This document shows, in pieces, positions 1 through 11,181 of a DNA stretch of 64,000 nt. The stretch comes from Leclercia sp. S52. Lineage in GTDB: Bacteria > Pseudomonadota > Gammaproteobacteria > Enterobacterales > Enterobacteriaceae. Positions within the stretch are counted from its first letter, which is position 1, and every line of letters begins with the position of its first letter. Where the stretch lies: positions 4,278,001 through 4,342,000 of the forward strand of contig NZ_CP152474.1 of assembly GCF_039727615.1 (NCBI RefSeq), written 5' to 3'. The position numbers and the translations under genes are program-made. The notes under the pieces were generated by a model. That model saw only the letters and a program-made list of their open reading frames with translations. It made no database searches and was not told the DNA's origin.

Positions 1-414
1 GGTGGCCCCGGCCATCCCCGAGAGCAGCAGCGCCCCGCCGCCGTACAGGTACAGCGTGCCGAGGGTGATCACCAGCGGGCTGATCCCGGTGTAGTGGATC
101 AGCGCCGCATTAAACAGGCCGCACAGCAGCCCGAGCAGCAGGGTGAGCGGAACCGCCGCCACCATCGGCACGCCGGACTGCATCATCACCCCCAGCGCGA
201 TGGCGCACAGGCCGATGGTGGAGCCGAGCGAGATGTCGATCCCACCGCTGATAATCACTAACGTCAGCGGCAGGGCCACGATGCCGATGCAGATAAAATC
301 GCTGGTGCTGAACAGCAGCATGTTGATGTCGAGCATCCGCGGATTGAGGGTGCCAAACAGCAGGATCTCCAGCACCAGTAACAGCAGCAGCGCCCACTCC
401 CAGTTAAGCTTCAT
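1..414 (-). CDS. lsrD: AI-2 ABC transporter permease LsrD (N-terminal part, cut by window edge)
   Basis: This is the first 138 residues of the second membrane permease of the autoinducer-2 (AI-2) importer, which pairs with LsrC in the inner membrane and is powered by LsrA. It starts [10 protein letters not shown] and is strongly hydrophobic with several membrane spans. It contains the segments [11 protein letters not shown] and GGIDISLGS that are typical of LsrD and other ribose-type permeases (RbsC family). The family length is about 330 residues, so roughly 190 C-terminal residues lie to the left of the window. The ATG directly follows the likely lsrC stop codon, so the two genes are translationally coupled. 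lsrB, lsrF and lsrG would be expected further left, outside the window. Confidence 0.93.
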   Translation of the reverse strand, partial: MKLNWEWALLLLLVLEILLFGTLNPRMLDINMLLFSTSDFICIGIVALPLTLVIISGGIDISLGSTIGLCAIALGVMMQSGVPMVAAVPLTLLLGLLCGLFNAALIHYTGISPLVITLGTLYLYGGGALLLSGMAGAT

Positions 415-1448
415 TTACGCCACCTCTTTGTTGCGTTTGCGAAACGGGGTGACGTGCTTCCCCCCCTTTGTTGCCCGGCTGGAAGCGGCTATACTTCAGC
501 GCCCGCTGATGACGCGTCAGCGCCTGGCGCAGCCGTCCGTCGAGCACCAGCACCCCCAGCAGTACCAGACCAGCGATAAAGTCGTTCCACCAGGCCGGGA
601 GACGGAACAGCACCAGCACGGTGTCGATCTGGGTCAGGAAGAAGGCCCCGAGCAGCGCGCCGATTAAGGTGCCTGTGCCGCCGAGCAGGGAGATTCCCCC
701 CCAGCACGCAGGCGGCGATGGCTTTCATCTCCAGCCCGCTGCCGGTCTGGTTCGGCACGAAACCGATCTGCGCGGCAAAGACGATCCCGGCACAGGCCGC
801 CAGCACGCCGTTCAGGGTGAAGGCCGCCATCCGGGTGCGGTTAACCGCCACGCCCAGCTGGCGGGCGGCGGCGAGGTTATCCCCGACGGCGTAAAAATCC
901 CGGCCAAAGGCGGTGCGCGACAGGATCCACGCCCCGAGGGCGGCGATAACCAGCACCACCATCCCCAGCGGTGAGATGCCGAGCGCCACCGGCTCCGAGA
1001 GCGATTTCAGGCTTACCGGCAGACCTTCAATCCATTTGCCGTCGGTCCAGAGCAGCATCGCCCCGCGATACAGCCCCAGCGTGCCGAGGGTGGCGACAAT
1101 CGCCGGAATGCGCAGCCCCACCACCAGCAGACCGTTGAAGGCGCCCGCCAGCGCTCCGATGGCCAGCGCAAACAGAATGGCCACCGGCAGGCCGTAGCCG
1201 TTGTTCAGGGCCACCCCCACGGCGATGGCGCAGAGCCCGACAATCGAGCCGACCGACACGTCAATATTGCGCGTCAACATTACCAGCCCGGCGCCGAGCG
1301 CCAGCAGGATCAGGATCTGCGAACTGGCAAAGATCATTCCCAGGGTCTGCAAACTGAGGTAGGCCGGGTTGAGCGCCACCAGCACCACAAACAGGGCGAG
1401 GATCGCCAGCAGCGCGCTGAGCTCGCGGTTTTTCAGCAGTGTTTTCAT
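415..1448 (-). CDS. lsrC: AI-2 ABC transporter permease LsrC (reading frame broken in homopolymers)
   Basis: LsrC is the first membrane permease of the AI-2 importer. Residues 1 to about 251, ending ACVLGG, match LsrC. The frame then breaks in a run of seven C (plus strand 696-702); with six the protein continues ISLLGGTGT and then [14 protein letters not shown] in the second frame. A second run of seven C at 460-466 also looks one base too long. With it unrepaired the tail is an unlikely [10 protein letters not shown] and the stop falls inside lsrD. With it repaired the tail is [16 protein letters not shown] and the stop abuts the lsrD ATG. Removing one base at each site gives 343 residues, against 342 in E. 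coli. The start ATG overlaps the lsrA stop (ATGA). The breaks are probably sequencing errors. Confidence 0.88.
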
Positions 1449-2932
1449 GCCTGTCCTCCGAAGGCCAGGGCCATCATCCGGTCAAGACTAACGGCGTGGC
1501 GCGGCAGTTCCCCGCTGAGCACCCCCTGATGCATCACCAGCACCCGATCTGCGAGACCCGGGAACTCATCCATGTCGCTGGAGATCATCAGCACCGCCAC
1601 GTTTTGCGCCGCCACGCTTTTAATCAGCTGATAGATATCGGCGCGGGCCGAAACGTCCACCCCGCGGGTCGGTTCATCGACGATCAGCAGCAGCGGATTG
1701 GCCTCCAGGCAGCGCGCCAGCAGCACCTTCTGTTGATTGCCCCCCGACAGGGTGCGCACGGTCTGATCGGCACTATTGAGTTTGATCCCCAGCGCCCGGT
1801 GATAGCGCTCCACTACTGCCGCCTCGCGCTTGCGCTGCTGCCAGAGCGAGGGCTCATTCAGCGCCACCGTGTTCCAGCGTACCGGCGCATCGAGGAACAG
1901 GCCCGACACCTGCCTGTCCTCCGGGAGATAGACCAGCCCTTTCTCCAGCCGGGCGCTGACCGGATCGGTGTCGATCTGCTGGTTTTCAAGCCAGATCCTG
2001 CCGCCACGCGGCGGACGCAGGCCGTACAGCGTTTCGGCAAATTCGGTGCGCCCGGATCCCACCAGCCCGGCCAGACCGACGATCTCCCCGGCGTAGATCT
2101 CGAGGCTCAGATCGATAAACCCCTCCCCGGTCAGCGTTTCCACCCGCAGCACCGGAAAATCCTGAGCCTGGGTGCGGCGATTGCCCGGCAGCGCCAGCCA
2201 CAGCTTTTGCGTGTCGCTCAACGCCTGCTCGCGGCTGATCGGGGTCATCGCGGCAATCAGCGCGTTATCATCAAAGTGCGCGGTTTCGCCGCTGAGCACG
2301 ATCGCCCCGTCGCGCATCACCGAGACGTGGCTGGCGAGCTGGCGGATTTCTGGCAGCTTGTGGGAGATAAAGACGATGCCGACCCCCGTGGCCTGTAAGG
2401 CACGGATCTGGCGGAACAGACGTTCGGTTTCGCCGGGCGTCAGCGAGGCGGTGGGCTCATCGAGGATCAGGATCTTCGCCTCACGCATCAGCCCGCGGAG
2501 GATCTCCACCATCTGCTGATCCGCCACCTCCAGCGTGCTGGCGGTGGCCTCTAAATTGAGCTGGCACTGGAGCTGCTCCAGCTTATCGGTAAGACGCCGG
2601 GCGGTGTCCTGCCCGCGCGGCAGACGGAAGAGGATGTTTTCCCGCACGCTAAGGTTCGGAAACAGCATCGGCTCCTGCGGCACCAGATAGATGCCGAGCT
2701 GGTGCGCCTGGCCCGGTTTCAGGCGAGCAAAAGGCTGCCCGGCGATAGAAAGTTCACCGCGGTCGGGCGTTTCGACCCCGGCGACGATCTTCATCAGGGT
2801 GGATTTCCCCGCGCCGTTGCCGCCCATCAGGGCGTGCACCTGTCCCGCAAGCAGAGTGAAATCAATGTTTTTCAGGACAGGAACGCCGGAAAACTGCTTC
2901 TGGATCCCGCGCGCCTCGATAAGTGCTGTCAT
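1445..2932 (-). CDS. lsrA: AI-2 ABC transporter ATP-binding protein LsrA
   Basis: LsrA is the cytoplasmic ATPase that energises AI-2 uptake through LsrC and LsrD. It is a two-domain sugar-type ABC ATPase of 495 residues. The first domain has Walker [10 protein letters not shown], the signature-like [14 protein letters not shown] and Walker B ILILDEP. The second has a degenerate Walker A (VGSGRTE), a good signature LSGGNQQKV and [12 protein letters not shown], the usual asymmetry in RbsA-like proteins. The start chosen is the ATG of MTALIEARG at 2932; an in-frame ATG 16 codons upstream would add a sequence unlike the family and would run into the operator region. The gene heads the leftward lsrACD operon, and its stop overlaps the lsrC start by 4 nt. 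Confidence 0.95.
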   Translation of the reverse strand: MTALIEARGIQKQFSGVPVLKNIDFTLLAGQVHALMGGNGAGKSTLMKIVAGVETPDRGELSIAGQPFARLKPGQAHQLGIYLVPQEPMLFPNLSVRENILFRLPRGQDTARRLTDKLEQLQCQLNLEATASTLEVADQQMVEILRGLMREAKILILDEPTASLTPGETERLFRQIRALQATGVGIVFISHKLPEIRQLASHVSVMRDGAIVLSGETAHFDDNALIAAMTPISREQALSDTQKLWLALPGNRRTQAQDFPVLRVETLTGEGFIDLSLEIYAGEIVGLAGLVGSGRTEFAETLYGLRPPRGGRIWLENQQIDTDPVSARLEKGLVYLPEDRQVSGLFLDAPVRWNTVALNEPSLWQQRKREAAVVERYHRALGIKLNSADQTVRTLSGGNQQKVLLARCLEANPLLLIVDEPTRGVDVSARADIYQLIKSVAAQNVAVLMISSDMDEFPGLADRVLVMHQGVLSGELPRHAVSLDRMMALAFGGQA

Positions 2933-2945
2933 TATCGCTCCGCTA

Positions 2946-2980
2946 TTGAACAAATGATTTTTGAAATTAATAATGTTCAA
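2946..2980. promoter_or_regulatory. Candidate LsrR operator at the lsrA promoter (inverted repeat)
   Basis: TTGAACA (2946-2952) and TGTTCAA (2974-2980) form a perfect 7-bp inverted repeat 13 bases upstream of the lsrA start. The core GAAC...GTTC spans exactly 31 bp (2948-2978). SorC/DeoR-type regulators such as LsrR are known to repress this divergent promoter when phospho-AI-2 is absent. Assigning this repeat to LsrR is inference. Confidence 0.5.
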
Positions 2981-3111
2981 AAGCGTAGACGGTGAACTAT
3001 ATTTACAACCGTGCAGGGATCACAGTTTTATGGATATGATCCCGATAATGCTGAAACATTCCGGAATATCCGTTTTGCCGTGTGGCTCACACATTCAACC
3101 TGCGGCAGAGC

Positions 3112-3142
3112 GAACATATGATCTAAATTTTGATAAGAGTTC
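3112..3142. promoter_or_regulatory. Candidate LsrR operator at the lsrR promoter (inverted repeat)
   Basis: GAAC at 3112-3115 and GTTC at 3139-3142 again span exactly 31 bp, the same geometry as the repeat beside lsrA. The right arm ends 4 bases before the lsrR ATG. Repeated geometry at both ends of the 214-bp divergent region suggests two operators for one oligomeric regulator, so LsrR would repress itself as well as lsrACD. The remaining intergenic DNA is AT-rich and would hold both promoters; I saw no convincing CRP site. Confidence 0.42.
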
Positions 3143-3146
3143 AAAT

Positions 3147-4118
3147 ATGGCTGAGAAACGCGTTGCCGAAGAGGGACCATTTGCCGGACTGGCGCTGACG
3201 GAAGAGGAACTGGTGGCGCGCGTGGCGTGGTGCTACTACCACGACGGCCTGACGCAGAACGATATCGGCGAGCGGCTGGGATTACCGCGGCTCAAGATTT
3301 CGCGGCTGCTGGAGAAGGGTCGGCAGTCCGGGGTGATCCGGGTGCAGATCAACTCCCGCTATGAAGGCTGCCTGGCGCTGGAGACCGAACTTCAACAGCG
3401 CTTCGGCCTGAAGCTGGCCCGCGTGCTGCCGGCCCTCAATACCCCGCCGATGAGCGTGCGCCTGGGGATTGGCGCTGCGCAGTCGTTGATGGGGGTGCTG
3501 GAACCCGGCCAGCTGCTGGCGGTGGGATTTGGTGAAACCACCATGAGCTGCATTCAGCATTTAAGCGGCTTTATCAGCTCCCAGCAGGTGCGGCTGGTAA
3601 CGCTCTCCGGCGGCGTCGGGCCCTACATGACCGGCATCGGCCAGCTGGATGCCGCCTGCAGCATCAGCATGATCCCCGCCCCGCTGCGAGTTTCATCCGC
3701 AGAAGTGGCCGGGATCTTAAAACGAGAATCCAGCGTGCGGGATGTGATCCTCGCCGCCACCGCCGCCGATGTGGCGGTGGTCGGGATTGGCTCAGTCAAC
3801 CAGCGTCGGGACGCCACCATATTGCGATCCGGCTATATCAGCGAGGGCGAGCAGCTGATGTTTGCCCGCAAAGGGGCGGTGGGGGACATCCTGGGGTATT
3901 TCCTTAACGCCAACGGCGAGCGGGTAGAGGAGCTGGAGATCCACCGGGAATTACTCGGCGTCACCCTCGATGAACTGGCGCAGCTGCCTACCATCGTCGG
4001 GGTCGCCGGAGGAGAAGAGAAAGCCGATGCGATTTATGCCGCACTGAACGGTCGCCGTATCAATGGCCTGGTGACGGAAGAGACGACAGCCCGCGCGGTG
4101 CTGGCCCTGGCAAAATAA
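3147..4118 (+). CDS. lsrR: AI-2-responsive transcriptional repressor LsrR
   Basis: LsrR is a SorC/DeoR-family repressor (323 residues; 317 in E. coli) that releases DNA when it binds phospho-AI-2 made by LsrK. The N-terminal helix-turn-helix covers roughly residues 20-65 ([29 protein letters not shown]). The rest is the sugar-binding domain with GFGETTMS, the glycine-rich [11 protein letters not shown] and VGIGSVNQ segments. An upstream in-frame ATG would add 62 residues across the operator region, so the start at 3147 ([10 protein letters not shown]) is preferred. The ribosome binding site is weak. It is divergent from lsrA and 33 nt upstream of lsrK, with which it is probably co-transcribed. 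Confidence 0.93.
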   Translation: MAEKRVAEEGPFAGLALTEEELVARVAWCYYHDGLTQNDIGERLGLPRLKISRLLEKGRQSGVIRVQINSRYEGCLALETELQQRFGLKLARVLPALNTPPMSVRLGIGAAQSLMGVLEPGQLLAVGFGETTMSCIQHLSGFISSQQVRLVTLSGGVGPYMTGIGQLDAACSISMIPAPLRVSSAEVAGILKRESSVRDVILAATAADVAVVGIGSVNQRRDATILRSGYISEGEQLMFARKGAVGDILGYFLNANGERVEELEIHRELLGVTLDELAQLPTIVGVAGGEEKADAIYAALNGRRINGLVTEETTARAVLALAK

Positions 4119-4151
4119 GGGCTCGCCCCGTGCCTGACACGAGGCAAGCTC

Positions 4152-5786
4152 ATGAGTTACCTTTTAGCGTTAGATGCAGGGACGGGAAGCGTTCGCGCCG
4201 TGATTTTCGATTTGCAGGGCAATCAGGTCGCCGTCGGCCAGGCAGAGTGGAAACACCTGAGCGTCGAGAACGTCCCCGGCTCGATGGAGTTCGATCTCGA
4301 CACCAACTGGCGGCTGGCCTGCCAGTGTATTCACCAGGCGCTGGAGCGGGCGCACCTGAGCGCGGCGGATATCCAGTCCGTCGCCTGCTGCTCGATGCGC
4401 GAAGGGATTGTCCTCTACGACCGCAACGGCGACGCCATCTGGGCCTGCGCCAACGTCGATGCCCGCGCCAGCCGCGAAGTGGCCGAACTGAAGGAGATCC
4501 ACGACTTCCGTTTTGAATCCGAAGTGTATGACGTCTCCGGCCAGACCCTGGCCCTGAGCGCCATGCCGCGCCTGCTGTGGCTGGCACACCATCGCCCGGA
4601 CATCTACCGCAACGCGGCCACCATCACCATGATCAGCGACTGGCTGGCGGCGAAGCTCTCCGGCGAGCTGGCCGTCGACCCTTCAAACGCGGGCACCACC
4701 GGCATGTTAGATCTGTTCTCCCGCGACTGGCGTCCGGCGCTGCTGGATATGGCCGGGCTGCGTGCCGACATTCTTTCTCCCGTAAAAGAGACCGGCACCG
4801 TGCTCGGGGCCATTACCCATGAAGCCGCACAGCAGTCGGGCCTGCGGGAAGGAACGCCGGTGGTGATGGGCGGCGGCGATGTGCAGCTGGGCTGTCTGGG
4901 GCTGGGGGTGGTGCGCGCCGGACAGACCGCGGTGCTGGGCGGCACCTTCTGGCAGCAGGTGGTCAACCTGCCGCAGGTGCGTATCGATCCGCAGATGAAC
5001 ATTCGCGTGAACCCGCACGTGATCCCCGGCATGGCCCAGGCGGAGTCGATCAGCTTCTTTACCGGGCTGACCATGCGCTGGTTCCGCGACGCCTTCTGCG
5101 CCGAAGAGAAGCTGATTGCCGAGCGGATGGGGATGGACACCTACGCCCTGATGGAGGAGATGGCCAGCCGGGTGCCGGCGGGCTCCCACGGGGTGATGCC
5201 GATCTTCTCCGACGCCATGCACTTTAAGCAGTGGTATCACGCTGCGCCGTCGTTTATTAACCTCTCCATCGACCCGGAAAAATGCAACAAAGCCACCCTG
5301 TTCCGCGCTCTGGAGGAGAATGCGGCGATTGTCTCCGCCTGCAATCTGGCGCAGATATCGCAGTTCTCCGGGGTGAATTTTGACGGTCTGGTGTTTGCCG
5401 GCGGCGGCGCGAAAGGCGCGCTGTGGAGCCAGATTTTAAGCGACGTTACCGGCCTGCCGGTGCGGGTGCCGGAGGTGAAAGAGGCGACCGCGCTGGGGTG
5501 CGCCATTGCCGCCGGAACCGGTGCCGGGCTGTATGGCGATATGGCTGCGACGGGCGAGAAGCTGGTGAAGTGGAGCCGGGAGTTCACCCCGAATCCGGCG
5601 CACCGGGAATTGTACGACGGCATGATGCAGAAATGGCAGGCGGTGTACGCCGACCAGCTGGGGCTGGTGGACAGCGGGCTGACGACCTCGATGTGGCAGG
5701 CACCAGGGCTGGTGCGGTCATCCCCCTCACCCCGGCCCTCTCCCCAAAGGGGCGAGGGAGAAACCCCGATGGAGCCAACCCTGTAA
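4152..5786 (+). CDS. lsrK: Autoinducer-2 kinase LsrK with repeat-encoded C-terminal tail
   Basis: LsrK phosphorylates imported AI-2 (DPD) in the cytoplasm; the product is the inducer that inactivates LsrR. It is a FGGY-family sugar kinase with the N-terminal phosphate-binding loop [15 protein letters not shown], the [13 protein letters not shown] segment and the C-terminal ATP-site motif FAGGGAKG. The E. coli protein ends at the equivalent of TSMWQAPGL. Here the frame runs on for 24 codons ([16 protein letters not shown] and a few more), encoded inside a GC-rich intergenic repeat. That tail is almost certainly not a functional domain. The ribosome binding site GAGG lies 7 nt before the ATG. 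It is the last gene of the lsrRK unit. Confidence 0.93.
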   Translation: MSYLLALDAGTGSVRAVIFDLQGNQVAVGQAEWKHLSVENVPGSMEFDLDTNWRLACQCIHQALERAHLSAADIQSVACCSMREGIVLYDRNGDAIWACANVDARASREVAELKEIHDFRFESEVYDVSGQTLALSAMPRLLWLAHHRPDIYRNAATITMISDWLAAKLSGELAVDPSNAGTTGMLDLFSRDWRPALLDMAGLRADILSPVKETGTVLGAITHEAAQQSGLREGTPVVMGGGDVQLGCLGLGVVRAGQTAVLGGTFWQQVVNLPQVRIDPQMNIRVNPHVIPGMAQAESISFFTGLTMRWFRDAFCAEEKLIAERMGMDTYALMEEMASRVPAGSHGVMPIFSDAMHFKQWYHAAPSFINLSIDPEKCNKATLFRALEENAAIVSACNLAQISQFSGVNFDGLVFAGGGAKGALWSQILSDVTGLPVRVPEVKEATALGCAIAAGTGAGLYGDMAATGEKLVKWSREFTPNPAHRELYDGMMQKWQAVYADQLGLVDSGLTTSMWQAPGLVRSSPSPRPSPQRGEGETPMEPTL

Positions 5787-5840
5787 GACCGCACCTGACT
5801 GTTCCCTCTCCCCTATGGGGAGAGGGTTAGGGTGAGGGGT
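5712..5840. repeat. CCCTCACCC-type inverted intergenic repeat pair
   Basis: The left arm begins GTGCGGTCATCC, followed by CCCTCACCCC and CCCTCTCCCC with a short hairpin. The right arm carries the inverted version (CCCTCTCCCC, GGGGAGAGGG, AGGGTGAGGGG). The element lies partly inside the lsrK frame and could also act as its transcription end. Related copies occur at 12157-12210 and 13726-13772. Confidence 0.7.
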
Positions 5841-5911
5841 GCCTTTTCTTGAGATCTATCACAATCATTCAATCCCGCTTTTACCTTTCTCCTGCCGCTG
5901 GCTAAATTAGT

Positions 5912-5928
5912 AACTCATCCGACCACAT
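5912..5928. promoter_or_regulatory. Candidate FadR operator upstream of fadH
   Basis: The 17-bp sequence AACTCATCCGACCACAT keeps the AACT...TC.GACCA core of FadR operators and lies 27 nt upstream of the fadH ATG. FadR repression of fadH is known in E. coli; the site assignment here is by eye. Confidence 0.42.
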
Positions 5929-5955
5929 AACAATAATTTTACAATGGAAGCGTTT

Positions 5956-7978
<2,023 letters not shown>

Positions 7979-7984
7979 CGGCAT

Positions 7985-8101
7985 TGCCGGGCGGCGCTAC
8001 GCTTGCCCGGCCTACATTGTGTGCGGTCTGATGCCCGGTGGCGCTGCGCTTACCGGGCCTACAAAACCGTAGGCCGGTGCAAGCGCAGCGCCGCCCGGCA
8101 T
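7985..8101. repeat. REP/BIME-type palindromic repeat cluster
   Basis: Three GC-rich palindromic units follow each other: GCCGGGCGGCGCTACGCTTG, then CCCGGTGGCGCTGCGCTTAC, then an inverted copy ending GCGCCGCCCGGCAT. The middle unit is preceded by the tag GTGCGGTCTGATGCC. The cluster separates the convergent fadH and rlmG and probably serves as a shared transcript end. Confidence 0.85.
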
Positions 8102-8108
8102 AACAATC

Positions 8109-9245
8109 TTACCGACGGCGACCCGTCTTAACCGCTTTCAACACCACGAACTTGTTGTTGGTCGCTACGGTGGTGCAGTTACCGAAAATCTTCTTCAGCT
8201 TGTGGAAGTAGTCGAGGTGGCGGTTCGCCACGATGTACAGCTCACCGTTAATTTTCAGGCAGCGGCGCGCGTGGTGGAACATCTCCCAGGCGACGTTATC
8301 CGTCAGGGCATGCTTCTGGTGGAACGGCGGGTTGCACAGCACCGCGTTAAAGCGGAACGGCTCCACGCCCGACAGCGCGTTGTTGATCATAAACTCGCAG
8401 CGATCCAGCGCTTCCGGCATGTTGGTTTCCACGTTCAGACGGCTGGACGCCACCGCCATCGGCGATTCGTCGCTGAAGACCACGCTGGCCTCCGGGTTCT
8501 TCGCCAGCAGCGTCAGACCGATCACTCCGTTACCGCAGCCAAGATCGACGATCTCCCCTTCCAGGTTCTCAGGCAGATGTTCAATAAAGAAGCGCGCGCC
8601 GATATCCAGCCCGGTACGTGAAAACACGTTGGCGTGGTTGTGGATGGTCCAGTCGGTGCCTTCCAGCTTCCAGCTCAGGGTCTCTGGCGCGTCGGCCAGC
8701 TCTGGGGCAGTGAAAGTACAGTTGATCAGGCGCGCTTTTTTCCACGCCAGGGTGGTGGTGGTTGGCCCCAGCACTTTCTCGAACAGTTCCAGCGTGGAGG
8801 TGTGGATATCACGCGCTTTGGCACCGGCGATAATGCGGGTCTCTGGCGTCACGACTTTACGCAGCGCACGCAGCTGCTGCTCCAGCAAGGCCATGGTTTT
8901 CGGGATCTTAATCAGCACCACGCCCGGCGCCTGCGGATACTCTGCGGTGCTGTCGAGGAACTTCACACTGCCTTCATCGAGTTCGTTGTGGCGCAGGTTC
9001 TCGCGCGTCGCCAGCTCGCTCAGATAGGAATCACCGATGCTGTACGGTGTATGTTCGACCAGCGCACAACCCAATGCGCCGAAAGCATCATTCAGGATCA
9101 GAACCGGGCCGCTAATTTCTGTCTCATCCAACTGTTGCAGCAGATATTCATCCGCCGCTTCCCACGCCTGAAGCGGGTTAACGTCGTCCGTTTCCGGGAA
9201 ACGTTTTAAGTCGAGTGAACGGAAACCGTTGTCTAAGTGGCTCAT
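8109..9245 (-). CDS. rlmG: 23S rRNA (guanine-1835-N2)-methyltransferase RlmG
   Basis: RlmG is a SAM-dependent methyltransferase that makes m2G1835 in 23S rRNA. At 378 residues it has exactly the E. coli length. The N-terminal half is the non-catalytic RlmC/RsmC-like domain. The C-terminal half carries the SAM-binding motif [12 protein letters not shown] and the catalytic NPPF motif (VLCNPPFHQ) typical of N2-guanine methyltransferases. The C-terminus is basic (KTGRRR). It stands alone between a REP cluster and the divergent ygjP. The ribosome binding site GGAGG is close to the ATG. Confidence 0.96.
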   Translation of the reverse strand: MSHLDNGFRSLDLKRFPETDDVNPLQAWEAADEYLLQQLDETEISGPVLILNDAFGALGCALVEHTPYSIGDSYLSELATRENLRHNELDEGSVKFLDSTAEYPQAPGVVLIKIPKTMALLEQQLRALRKVVTPETRIIAGAKARDIHTSTLELFEKVLGPTTTTLAWKKARLINCTFTAPELADAPETLSWKLEGTDWTIHNHANVFSRTGLDIGARFFIEHLPENLEGEIVDLGCGNGVIGLTLLAKNPEASVVFSDESPMAVASSRLNVETNMPEALDRCEFMINNALSGVEPFRFNAVLCNPPFHQKHALTDNVAWEMFHHARRCLKINGELYIVANRHLDYFHKLKKIFGNCTTVATNNKFVVLKAVKTGRRR

Positions 9246-9330
9246 CGGCCCTCCTGAGTGGTAAAATTTCGGCGTTATCCCTGAAAAGGGTGCGTGAGTA
9301 TACCCGTTTTATTGTCGATTTGGGGCGTTG

Positions 9331-9834
9331 ATGAACCAACTTACTTATCTCCAGGGCTACCCGGAGCATTTACTTTCTCAGGTTCGCAGCCTGATTGCCG
9401 AGCAGAAGCTGGGCGCGGTGCTGGAAAAACGCTATCCGGGGACCCACGATTTCGCCACCGATAAAGCCCTCTGGCAGTATACGCAGGATCTGAAAAGCCG
9501 GTATCTGAAGAGCGCCCCGCCGATCAATAAGGTGATGTACGACAACAAGATCCACGTCCTGAAGAACGCGCTGGGTCTGCACACCGCCATCTCCCGCGTG
9601 CAGGGCGGCAAGCTGAAAGCCAAGGCCGAGATCCGCGTGGCGACCGTGTTCCGCAACGCGCCGGAAGCCTTCCTGCGCATGATCGTGGTGCACGAGCTGG
9701 CGCACCTGAAGGAGAAAGAGCATGACAAGGCGTTCTACTCCCTGTGCTGCCATATGGAGCCGCAGTACCACCAGCTGGAGTTTGATACCCGTTTGTGGCT
9801 TACGCATTTATCGTTAAATAGTAATGCGGATTAG
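9331..9834 (+). CDS. ygjP: YgjP family metal-dependent protein
   Basis: A 167-residue member of the YgjP (DUF45, zincin-like) family. The clear metal-binding motif is HELAHLKEKEH (HExxH plus a downstream His), and the highly conserved stretch NKVMYDNKIHVLKNALG lies before it. In E. coli the protein has been linked to UTP pyrophosphatase activity; what the sequence itself shows is a zincin-type metal site. The start is the ATG of MNQLTYLQG; a TTG immediately before it is a less likely start. It is divergent from rlmG and upstream of ygjR, with a 70-nt gap. Confidence 0.92.
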   Translation: MNQLTYLQGYPEHLLSQVRSLIAEQKLGAVLEKRYPGTHDFATDKALWQYTQDLKSRYLKSAPPINKVMYDNKIHVLKNALGLHTAISRVQGGKLKAKAEIRVATVFRNAPEAFLRMIVVHELAHLKEKEHDKAFYSLCCHMEPQYHQLEFDTRLWLTHLSLNSNAD

Positions 9835-9904
9835 CGCACTGGTTTTGCAATAATCACGTGCTACAGTGGCTAAAGGTTCCCAGCTACGGAGTTCGTGAAC
9901 GTTT

Positions 9905-10903
9905 ATGATACGTTTCGCAGTCATTGGGACGAACTGGATCACGCGCCAGTTCGTCGATGCCGCCCATGAGACCGGCAAATATAAACTCACCGCAGTCTAT
10001 TCCCGCAGCCTTGAACAGGCTCAGGCCTTTGCTAACGACTATCTTGTCGAGCATCTGTTTACCTCTCTGGAGGCGATGGCGCAAAGCGATGCCATTGATG
10101 CGGTCTATATTGCCAGCCCGAATTCGCTGCATTTCTCGCAGACGTCGCTGTTCCTCAGCCACAAAAAACATGTGATCTGCGAGAAGCCGCTGGCCTCCAA
10201 TATTGAGGAAGTGGAAGCCGCCATTGCCCTTGCGCGGGAAAACCAGGTGGTGCTGTTCGAAGCGTTCAAAACCGCCAGCCTGCCGAATTTCCTGCTGCTG
10301 CAGCAGTCCTTGCCGAAAATCGGCAAAGTGCGCAAAGCCTTTATCAACTACTGCCAGTACTCGTCGCGCTATCAGCGCTATCTCGACGGCGAGAACCCGA
10401 ACACCTTCAATCCGGCGTTTTCCAACGGCTCGATTATGGATATCGGCTTCTACTGCCTGGCCTCCGCGGTGGCGCTGTGGGGCGAGCCGCACCGGGTTCA
10501 GGCGACCGCCAGCCTGCTGGAGAGCGGGGTCGATGCTCACGGTCTGGTGGTGCTGGACTACGGTGATTTCAGCGTCACGCTGCAGCACTCCAAGGTGAGC
10601 GACTCGGTGCTGCCGAGCGAGATCCAGGGCGAGAACGGCTCGCTGGTTGTCGAGAAGATCTCCGAGTGCCAGAAGCTGAGCTTCGTGCCGCGCGGCGGCA
10701 AGGCGCAGGAGCTGACGCAGCCTCAGCATATCAACACTATGCTGTATGAGGCAGAGGTGTTTGCGCGTCTGGTCGAAACCCAGGAAGTGAACCATCCGGG
10801 CCTGGCGGTGAGCCGTACCACGGCGAAGCTGCAGACCGAGATCCGTCGCCAGACGGGGGTGGTGTTCCCGGCGGATGGCCTGAACGCCGAAGTTACCGCG
10901 TAA
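9905..10903 (+). CDS. ygjR: Gfo/Idh/MocA-family NAD(P)-dependent oxidoreductase YgjR
   Basis: A 332-residue putative dehydrogenase of the Gfo/Idh/MocA family. It has an N-terminal Rossmann fold (RFAVIGTNWIT) and the family motif CEKPLASN, whose lysine is catalytic. The central fold carries GSIMDIGFYCLAS, which corresponds to the catalytic D-x-x-x-H/Y region. The physiological substrate of YgjR is not known. A perfect hairpin follows directly downstream (10924-10950). Confidence 0.9.
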   Translation: MIRFAVIGTNWITRQFVDAAHETGKYKLTAVYSRSLEQAQAFANDYLVEHLFTSLEAMAQSDAIDAVYIASPNSLHFSQTSLFLSHKKHVICEKPLASNIEEVEAAIALARENQVVLFEAFKTASLPNFLLLQQSLPKIGKVRKAFINYCQYSSRYQRYLDGENPNTFNPAFSNGSIMDIGFYCLASAVALWGEPHRVQATASLLESGVDAHGLVVLDYGDFSVTLQHSKVSDSVLPSEIQGENGSLVVEKISECQKLSFVPRGGKAQELTQPQHINTMLYEAEVFARLVETQEVNHPGLAVSRTTAKLQTEIRRQTGVVFPADGLNAEVTA

Positions 10904-10923
10904 AGCTGTGTAATGAATTCGCG

Positions 10924-10950
10924 CAGGCCATTGACGAAATCAATGGCCTG
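10924..10950 (+). terminator. Hairpin after ygjR
   Basis: Perfect 11-bp stem CAGGCCATTGA / TCAATGGCCTG with a 5-nt loop, followed by ACATATTTT. It is probably a transcription terminator for ygjR despite the imperfect T tract. Confidence 0.65.
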
Positions 10951-10961
10951 ACATATTTTGT

Positions 10962-11165
10962 TACCTGCAAAGGGGAGTAACTTCTTCGTCGGTGGATCGT
11001 CATTACGATGCGTTTAATACCGCATCCGGTCGCCGGGCAACGAAAAAGGAATGCGATTAACGTATTCCTTTCTTGTTGTAAGTGAGACCTTGCCGGAAGG
11101 CGAGGTCTATGCATAAAAAACGCAACGGCTATCGTCTTCTGACCATAGCCGTTTTTGTTTTTTAC
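10962..11165 (+). ncRNA. yybP-ykoY (PRE/SraF) manganese and pH-responsive leader of alx
   Basis: This long leader contains AAAGGGGAGTAACTTCTTCG, a signature of the yybP-ykoY riboswitch, and a closing segment GGAAGGCGAGGTCTATGCAT. It is followed by a strong hairpin (ACGGCTAT ... ATAGCCGT, about 11124-11153) and a T-rich stretch ending 20 nt before the alx start. In E. coli the equivalent element (PRE) binds Mn2+ and refolds at alkaline pH to raise alx expression. The class is recognised from motifs and position; the exact ends of the aptamer are estimates. Confidence 0.82.
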
Positions 11166-11181
11166 GCGTAAGGAAAATAGT

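Noticed and set aside
3070..3095. GTGTGGCTCACAC palindrome in the lsrA-lsrR region as a CRP site
   Set aside because: The arms are too close (3-nt spacer instead of 6 between TGTG and CACA), so it does not fit CRP.
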